From the NCBI RefSeq assembly GCF_032062135.1, contig NC_092863.1, positions 13,581,391 through 13,645,390 on the forward strand: a DNA stretch of 64,000 nt, in the 5' to 3' direction. The notes below the pieces were generated by a model. That model was not told the origin of the DNA and ran no database searches. It saw nothing but the letters and a program-made list of their open reading frames with translations. A program made the translations under genes and the position numbers. This document shows positions 56,510-64,000 of this stretch, one piece after another. Position 1 is the first letter of the stretch, and each line of letters starts with the position of its first letter. The stretch comes from Pyxicephalus adspersus. Its lineage: Eukaryota > Chordata > Amphibia > Anura > Pyxicephalidae.

Positions 56510-59500
56510 GGTGATACTTGTTTATATTAAATATGTAATATTAAAATTAAGTTGACATCTTGTCTACAGTACTGTTGGGATTTCATTTTGTTTTTGGTAC
56601 ACTGAGCTGTACAAGAATGGGAGCTTTGTCATTGTCGCCTGGCCAATGAAGATGGGCAAAACCTTTACATCTGGGTGGAAACTATCATGTACATATTTAC
56701 ACTCTGGCAACCATTCAATGAGCCAGTTTACCTTACAGAATTTTTTTGTATTGCAATAGGAGATCAAAGTATGAGAAAAAAAAGTTTAATGTAAATTGTT
56801 CCTGGTAGGGTTTGTATTCAGGACTTCAAGGTGTCTTGTCTATTCTATAAGCCACAGCACTGTGCCATGTTTTACCAATAAGTAACAAAGTATTCCTGTG
56901 GTTACATTCATCCTAAATCATAATTTAGTTCCAGTATAATTCTTTAATGAGATTGCTCGATTGATAGGTTTGTTTTGATGTTCTGTAATATACCATATCC
57001 TCAGTAGACAGACATCGGGTGTGTCGATTGTTTTTTACTAGACATACAAAGGTTTGTCAGCTGTGTGTGATGTCACAGCAGTCTGCTGGTAATCACAAGT
57101 ATCACAGCTGTGAGCACCAAATAAGACATCTGTGCGCCTACGACAAATGTCAACATAATAATATGGTGTATAAGGTGTATTATAAGGTCTGTATTTTTTA
57201 TTTAATAGGCTCCATTTGGGCAAGAGTGCCATTATATTGTTTTCAGGTGAACTTTTCATACAAAGTGTTTGGAACTCCTGAAGTTCAGTTCTGTTTGTGA
57301 CCGAATGGAGGATAATATGCTGTATTTATCTTCTATGCTGCCTCGGTACAAAATAATGATCCCTTTTTGTCTGCACCCATACCTCGTGATTATTACTAAA
57401 ATGTAATGTTCTAGTGGCAGCATCATAGAGCTACAATTCTGCTGTCCACACCATAAATCTTTGGATTGCAGGTTTGTTTCAGAGCATTGCTTCAAACTAT
57501 CAGAAGGAAAGGTCTGTGTTGTTCATGGCAACCACAATAACTCTACACTGGTGAATCCCACTCAATGGCCAACACAGACAGTCTTCCCTCAAACTGAGCC
57601 TTGTTCTTGAATAAAGTTTGTCTTTTGTAATCCAGGGATTGGTAAGATGTCATCACTTCCATTTCTAAAAGATGCATTTTACAATTAAGAGCTGCGTTGT
57701 AATTTAGCAACACATCTGAAATGTATTTTTGTAAATATAATGGAAAATAAGGGTGCTTTTTTGCTGTTAGAATGATTTTTTTGCTATCACCCCCTTTTCT
57801 GGCCTGTGCAGTTATAATCTAAATATACAATTTTGCTGACATAAAAAAGTGAACCTGTAGCCAGACTTTAGGTATTTGATTACTTACAAATACCTACTAG
57901 GCAGTAACTTAGCTTCTTTTCAGTTCACTTATGGTTGGGGGGGATCAGGAAGATCTAAGCTGCTGAGTTACTGCTGGGACACTGGGAGAGGGAGCAGGGT
58001 TGTAAATGGCTTGACCTATTTTATTGTTTCTTTTATGAGCTCTTAGGATGAATTGCTCCACAGTGCTTACAGATACAGCAAGATCCTTATTTATAATTTC
58101 TCCTGGTCTGGGGTGACAGTGTTGACTTCCTACTGAGGATGAGATCTGGTAATAGTATTAGTCCATGTGTTTACTAGTTAGACACACATGCAAGCTTTAT
58201 TGCTAAAGAGACCAGTACACTTTTTGTATATACTACTGTACCTTTAATATTTTATAGCCAAAGTTCATTCCTGAATTCCACATTAAGTCATGGAAATTGT
58301 GGTTTAGGATTTCAGAATATGAAATCCCCAGGTAGGTGGTCAGCCAATGCTTGGTGTGTCAGCTGATACCAGATATGGAGGTGAGGGTTAGGTCACATAG
58401 AAATGGCTCATGTATTATTCAGCCTGTCATTCACCTGCTGCTTTTAGTTGTTGTATGACTCTATAGGGCGGGTGTGTGTAGATGGAAGAGGCACGACTTG
58501 AATGAAATCAGCTGTTTGTTTCAAAGGAATTTTTTATTTGGTCAAGAGAGCTGCCAAGCCGGTGGCTTTGGGATCTTCATAGCATAATGTGATAGGGATA
58601 TTACACTGGGCTCTGAAAAGATGTGCTTTCCTAAAGCTATAGTGCAGACTAATATAAGGGGGAAAAACAGCAGTTAGCAGTTGCTTAAGAAAGCACAAAG
58701 GTACCTGAACTTGACCTCATAGTTTTTATGCTTTACCCGTGGATGGAGAAAAGCAGAACTCAGCCTAAAGGCCTGTATACAGAGCTAGGTCTCCCTGCTA
58801 ACAGCAGCATTGGGATGACCTTGTCGAAGTGCTTATGCTCCTTTACTGTCCAATCGGTGGGCTGATGGAGAGTCACCTACCCAATTGTACTGTCTGAAAG
58901 AATTGTCATTATTACCCACCACTAAGATGCTTTGGTAATCTGTATTATTTAGTTAATGCTGAGTGCTGGAAGAAATGAGCCCATAATGCAGCAATTTCCC
59001 ATTTACAAATCACAATGCCATGGCAGCTGGATAAAAGTGTACCTCCAACTGCAGGCGTGCTGCAGCCAAAAATTATTGTTATTCCTTTTGTTTAAAATTT
59101 TAAACTTTTTTGGCTTTTCATTTGTAACAGAGAGCTAGAGTAGGACACTGTTGGTGTCCAGCTCTATAGCGTTTCTTTTAGGGTGCTATTAAATGAAATG
59201 TACTAACTGCTCAACATTGAATTACTTAGTGATCTTTACCCACCCCAAGAATGTTCATAAACAGCCAACATTTTCTATTATATTTAAAAACCCCTTTACT
59301 TAAATACACCGAACTGAAACACAGCTGCTATGGTTATCTCCAGTTTGTAACTTGTCAACATTGCTGTTCACTGACTTCCTGAAAAAGCATAGTTGGTAGA
59401 GTTTTGTTGGCTTTTCCTGGCTTTACTGAGTATGATCTCATTGTCTCAAAGTCATAGTTCAGGAAGAAAGTGTTACCCAATGTGCCTATGTCCTCATTGT

Positions 59501-59965
59501 GGTCTTGTGACCAGCATATATCACATGTATATCTGATATCATATATATTTATATCTATCTTATTTTCGAGCAGGCATAATAAAAGTGAACAGCCATTTTT
59601 TACTGCCAAGAACCTTGGCTGGTTTATTACCAGCAGGACTCCTGCTAGAAAGGTTTGTGTAGGCTTATGGCCCATTCACTGCTGAACATAAACTTATCTA
59701 ACCAGGGCTGCTTGTAGCACATGATTCCTTTGTATTCCAGTGTCTCAGATTTCCTTCTCTGGTAATGTACCAAGTTAAATAGATGCCAGGAGTTTATTTT
59801 TACAACACTTGTAGTTATCATGAGATTTTGGTAAAAGAAGAACCTTCAATCCATCACTGTTTTGGAAAGATTTTACCGATTGTCCTGGAACGTCTTCCTC
59901 AATAAATATAGAAGAGGTGAGGATCTATAGTAGTTTGTCCCAACACTTGTATAGCTTATCTAGAA
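56510..59965. other. fmnl1 intron 1, middle part, nothing recognised
   Basis: I find no exon, RNA gene or clear repeat border in this stretch. Short open frames on both strands (for example 57019-57300 and 59355-59675) lack domains. Confidence 0.35.
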
Positions 59966-60289
59966 CAGTGGTCGCCAACCTTTCCGAGCTCATGGACCTC
60001 TAAGTTGACTGAACTTGGACCGTGCATGCGCGGGGTGCCGTGTCTCACTCAAAGGGAAAGAAATTTTCCCAGAGTGATGTCATGATGCCAGAACCTGCCC
60101 ATTCTCCCATCTGGCTCAGATTTGCTTGCTAAATTCCGGAGGGACGGTAGCGCAGGGCTGTGGATGCAACAAAAGTTACTGTCCCCCCAGGATGCTTAGC
60201 TATAGCAGGTCTGAGCCAGCGATGGAAGAGTGGTTGGGTTTATGTCCATACAGGGGACATTGCCACGGACCACCAGTTGGCGATCACTG
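59966..60289. mobile_element. hAT-type MITE with 8-bp target duplication (copy 2)
   Basis: Ends are CAGTGGTCGCCAACC and GTTGGCGATCACTG. The flanks atctagaa (59958-59965) and atctataa (60290-60297) match at seven of eight positions. Same family as 6044-6376, with a somewhat different GC-rich interior. Confidence 0.75.
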
Positions 60290-60840
60290 ATCTATAAGTC
60301 CTTGTGCTTCATTTGTTGATGTATTGTAATATTGGGCTGCAGTTTATAGGATTATTATGAATTACCACTTTCAACATTGGGGGTGATGTGTAAACCCTTG
60401 AAAAAACTTTTCAGGTCATCAAGATCAATGTCAATGTACCTGCAATGCAAGAAGAGTTCTTCCCGCTGACCACTATGCTAATATACTGTTAGCTGTGGAT
60501 ATACTAATAGCAGCAGGGGTTTAGTATATCCACAGCTAACAGTATATTAGCATAGTGNTGGGTTTATGTCCATACAGGGGACATTGCCACGGACCACCAG
60601 TTGGCGATCACTGATCTATAAGTCCTTGTGCTTCATTTGTTGATGTATTGTAATATTGGGCTGCAGTTTATAGGATTATTATGAATTACCACTTTCAACA
60701 TTGGGGGTGATGTGTAAACCCTTGAAAAAACTTTTCAGGTCATCAAGAAACCCCTGCTGCTATTAGTATATCCACAGCTAACAGTATATTAGCATAGTGG
60801 TCAGCGGGAAGAACTCTTCTTGCATTGCAGGTACATTGAC
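60235..60840. repeat. Direct and inverted duplication around a single N
   Basis: The 190 bases at 60235-60424 are repeated identically at 60559-60748, directly after a lone N at 60558. The 93 bases at 60430-60522 reappear in inverted orientation at 60748-60840. The short stretch just left of the N (about 60521-60557) is itself inverted relative to 60468-60506. The first direct copy includes the right end of the hAT MITE, so the second copy is an orphan MITE end. Best read as an assembly artefact. Confidence 0.85.
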
Positions 60841-61564
60841 AAGAATGTCACCCTGCCAAGAAGTCACTGGTGTCACCTATACTCAGGTGGGAGGAACAAA
60901 TTTCTCATTGCCCTAGGAACCTCTGGCAGACCCCGAAGAAACGCTGCTGTACGATATAATGATGCACTGTACAGTAAACAAATGTGAATACTATTTATAT
61001 CAAAATAAGCCATAGTTTGGGGTTTCTGCGTTGTTTAATTATAGGAGTCGAATAATTATTAAGCGAAATGTGTTGTCCCAATCTGGTCACCTCTCTACAT
61101 CTCCCTGCCCAGCCATCCCCCTCCCCCAGTCTCGCTAACTAACAGCTACAGGAAGATGAGACTCAGAACGGAAACCCACAGGGAGGGGAACAAGCAACTG
61201 ACACCTGCAAGAGAGCTCTGAGCTCCGTGTTCATGACAAATAGCGGACACATTGCTTTATAGCAAGATGAGTGATCAGGACTTTAATGTGTGCAATTAAT
61301 TCTTGAAATAGGTTTCACTGTTCTTTAGTTGGATATCAATCATTATAGCCAATTACAAAAATCGAAAATTATAAAAATGTGAGTGTGGGCCACACATTTG
61401 CAGTTTCATAAAATGTCCACGTGTAAAATACCTGTAAATATGTAAGCACAGTAATCAGACGTAAACTCGTATATATGACATTTTAATTTTTGACCTACAT
61501 TTTTGTTCCTATAAAAGACATAATGAATGCAGCTATGTATTAATTATACATCATTAAAAGTAGT

Positions 61565-62746
61565 TTAAAGGAGAACCAAACCCTATTTTCAGTAATGTTC
61601 AATCTGACGGGTCCTATATTGTAGAAGAGACAGGCTATGTCCCTTCTGCAATAATATACCCTTACCTGACTGATCGCATTTTTTTAAAATGTTCTCACCT
61701 GTCCCTGTTTTGTCTCATGCGCCACTATCTTCTTTTTGCTTTTTGTTTACCTATAATTTTATTGTAAAAATAATGGGGATGTAGGATACAGAAAAGAACA
61801 TTCGGGGGTGGCACAAAAATATGAACAGGGGTTATAAAGACGCAATGCATACTGACAATGAACAGGGGACAACTTTGGGTATCTATACATGTGACATCTA
61901 ACAGTTTGTGACAGATTAAAATGAAATAGATAAAACTAATTGACTCATTTCAATTCTAAGTGGTCTATAACCCCTGACGGCAACAGGGATAGCCACTGTG
62001 GAATATTCCAGATGTCTCAAGTCGGGGAATCTGTGGGCATGTAAAGCACTGTAGGAGAAAGAGACAAGAAAAAAAAAGGGGGTAAATAAGGGGGGTGGAG
62101 AGTACAAGTGTCAAGGAAACTAGTATCACGGCCAGATGTCAGCGGACATGCGAACGTCAGGATTCCAAGGAGCAATCCGGGGTTCCCACACTGCCAGCAG
62201 TCATGGGTGTCTGTCAAGTCACTGGTTAACTCCTCATTGACCATGAAGACATCCAGTCTAGATTCCACCTCCCCAAATGTGACATGGTCCTCCAGGCCCT
62301 GGCAATTACCTGTTGAGCTGCCAAAAACACAAAAGCTACCAGTTTCCTGGAGGGCTGAGGGAACATCACGTTAGGAAGGTGTAGAAGAGCCTGTCATAGG
62401 TCAGAGCCCAGTGTCCAATGTAACAATGTGCTTAGCAAGGCATATACTGAGTCCTAGAAGCCAGCAATCTTTGGGCAAGTCCACCAGATGTGGTGCATTT
62501 CACCTATGTCATCTTCTTTACCTTTTTTGATATTCAACCATCTTGATTGGCCAGGCTGGGATAACGTATCGCCCAGCAGCTGCAGTGGAAGCTAGGAGCA
62601 ATTTTTGACAGTTTAGGAGAATAATCAGGCAGGTAAGTTTGTTTTTTTTTTGTTTTTTTTTTTTGCAGAAAGGCCATAACTTGTCCTTTTCTGCAAAAAA
62701 ACTTCTGATTGCAATTTTTGAATGTGGAACTTTAGTTCTGCTTTAA
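61565..62746. mobile_element. TTAA-type MITE carrying a nested LINE
   Basis: The left end is TTAAAGGAGAACCAAACCC and the right end TTTAGTTCTGCTTTAA, whose reverse complement is TTAAAGCAGAACTAAA. TTAA at each end may be the target duplication, as in Kolobok and piggyBac transposons. Without the LINE at 61736-62510 the element would be about 400 bases. Related ends occur at 3720-3740, 4720-4740 and 26140-26475. Confidence 0.65.
61736..62510 (-). mobile_element. 5'-truncated L1/Tx1-type LINE, nested, with 9-bp target duplication
   Basis: The insertion is flanked by ATCTTCTTT at 61727-61735 and 62511-62519. On the minus strand it encodes the end of an L1/Tx1 ORF2: HHIWWTCPKI (the His/Trp-rich C-terminal block, compare HxWWxCP), then SRKLVAFVFLAAQQVIARAW and ELTSDLTDT. 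A stop lies within the first block, so it is decayed. Its 3' end at low coordinates is A-rich on that strand (AAACAAAAAGCAA). Confidence 0.7.
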
Positions 62747-63906
62747 TAAACAGACCACCTATTGCAATCCATGCGACAGCAGTGTTTAGCATAGGACAGT
62801 CAGGAGGGACAAGACCTGTAAATGTTACCTAACTGTGCCAGAGAAATTAAGGTTTTCTGTCCTACTAGATCTACAGCTCTGTATTGCAGTCCTGCAGATA
62901 ATGGTCACTGGGACATGATGAGTCTTCCCAGCTGGGACGCAGATAACAGAAGCGTGGCAGGGACCCTATCTCTTCTTCTCTACATACAAAACTATAAAAG
63001 TTTTTGATATTGCAAAAGTTCAATTCTCACTATATTGGTGGTCATATACCTTCTTCAAATTGTGTGCAGGCCGTTTTTAGGTTTTTTATTCATTAGCCAA
63101 TGATAATGTAAAGGATTGTTTTCAGACTATGAATGTAACTGTCAGGTAACAATTATGACAACCAATCTGTGCAGACAAAAAAAATGCAGAGAGCTGACAG
63201 TCTTTACAGACAAGTATAAACTAAAATCCCATTGCAGTAATTGCTGCTAAAGTAACATCGTAGTAATTTGCATTAACACTTGTGTTGTATGATATCTCTG
63301 GGACAGATATCGTACTGTAAAGCCACGTGTGACCCATAGAGGATCCACTTTTTTTGGTAAGTTCTACTGATATGAGCAGTGTGAATGACTGGAAAATCAA
63401 ACCCTGGAAAATAACTTTTTTGTAAATGTATGTTCTTTTTAACATTATTTACTGCAGAAGTCCTGGCAACTGCCAATATATTTATAAACGCAGGCAGTGT
63501 AAGCACCTGAACATGATCCTAGTATTGGCATCCTACGGTCTCCTGTACAGCAGAGTTTGGAATTGCCCTGCTAGGACCAACACTTCTGCCTAAGTTTCAG
63601 GACTGAATGGACAGAAATACAAATCAAGATAAAAGCGCTAGTATATATGTATTCCATATGTTTATTTAATAGTTTGTCAGGAGTGCTGCGTAAGATTGTA
63701 TCTTGTAATATAGATCCAGACCCAAGTCCTCTTCTCCTAGTCTCTGTTATGTTAAAATGCATTCTAGGAAGATACACATATTCATTATAATGGAACTGTT
63801 GTTCCATGAGTCTGTGATCCTTTCACAATCCCCATCTCAAAGTTTTGGGTACATGAAAAGCTTGTAATGCAAAAGTTCTGTCTCTGATACTGTTTTCTTT
63901 TTTTAG
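62747..63906. other. fmnl1 intron 1, distal part, nothing recognised
   Basis: No repeat border or exon was recognised before the polypyrimidine tract and acceptor at 63890-63906. Confidence 0.4.
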
Positions 63907-63990
63907 GAAGCTATGAATCTCCCTCCAGATAAGATTAGTGTTCTAAAGCAGTATGACCAAGACAAGAAATGGGAGCTGGTCTGTGATCAG
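63907..63990 (+). CDS. fmnl1: Formin-like protein, exon 2 (FMNL1 type); gene continues beyond window
   Basis: Exon of 84 nt (28 codons, phase 0 at both ends) between TTTTTTTAG and CAG|GTAAGT. It encodes [17 protein letters not shown] and KKWELVCDQ, the highly conserved second exon of FMNL proteins (NLPPDK, then QYD, KKWEL and CDQ). It joins exon 1 without change of frame. Downstream GBD/FH3, FH1, FH2 and DAD regions must lie to the right of 64000. Confidence 0.95.
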
Positions 63991-64000
63991 GTAAGTGGTA

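Noticed and set aside
53347..63990. FMNL2 or FMNL3 as identity of the formin
   Set aside because: The start MGNAAG and the overall N-terminal spacer fit FMNL1 better; the second exon alone would not separate the three.

Overview
This window is a piece of vertebrate nuclear genome, most likely from an anuran amphibian. Coding exons are short and separated by AT-rich introns with clean GT-AG borders. The background is packed with repeat families common in frogs: L1/Tx1-type LINEs with CCHC ORF1, a Tc1-like element, hAT and TTAA-type MITEs, tRNA-like SINEs and retroviral gag relics. There is no bacterial or organellar sequence. The species call is inference from repeat content and protein similarity, not from a marker gene. 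Three runs of N (15531-15976, 31209-31965, 41823-41934) and a single N at 60558 mark assembly joins.

Layout. 1-25 kb has no confidently coding host gene. It holds a decayed gag of a gammaretrovirus-like provirus (about 0.8-1.55 kb, minus strand), a broken L1/Tx1 ORF1 (2.6-3.1 kb), several MITEs and SINE copies, a CpG-rich promoter-like patch (5.05-5.39 kb), and a second retroelement on the minus strand with a zinc-knuckle Gag-like ORF (17.7-18.9 kb) and an LTR-like region (16.0-16.9 kb). A possible untranslated 5' exon lies at 19.6-19.8 kb.

25.28-48.88 kb carries one complete plus-strand gene that I could assemble exon by exon with every splice phase agreeing: 17 coding exons, 2520 nt, 839 residues. 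The order is a disordered N-terminal region, an Ig domain, an FN3 domain, a Ser/Thr kinase domain, a calmodulin-binding segment and a C-terminal Ig domain. That is the architecture of the smooth-muscle type myosin light chain kinase family (MYLK), without the long actin-binding N-terminus. Its 3' UTR probably ends at the AATAAA near 50361. The introns hold a Tc1-like element, LINE and SINE fragments, MITEs and a possible relic hammerhead-like motif.

About 4.5 kb further downstream, on the same strand, begins a formin of the FMNL family (best fit fmnl1). Exon 1 is at 53347-53505 and exon 2 at 63907-63990, after a 10.4 kb intron; the rest lies beyond the window. Both genes serve actomyosin regulation: one phosphorylates myosin regulatory light chain, the other nucleates and elongates actin filaments. 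Their adjacency need not mean co-regulation.

I did not find a new multi-gene system. The most useful observations are the complete MYLK-like gene, two unrelated retroviral gag relics, a LINE insertion with an exact 9-bp target duplication nested in a MITE whose empty counterpart also lies in the window, a four-copy palindromic MITE family, and a probable assembly artefact around 60.2-60.85 kb.
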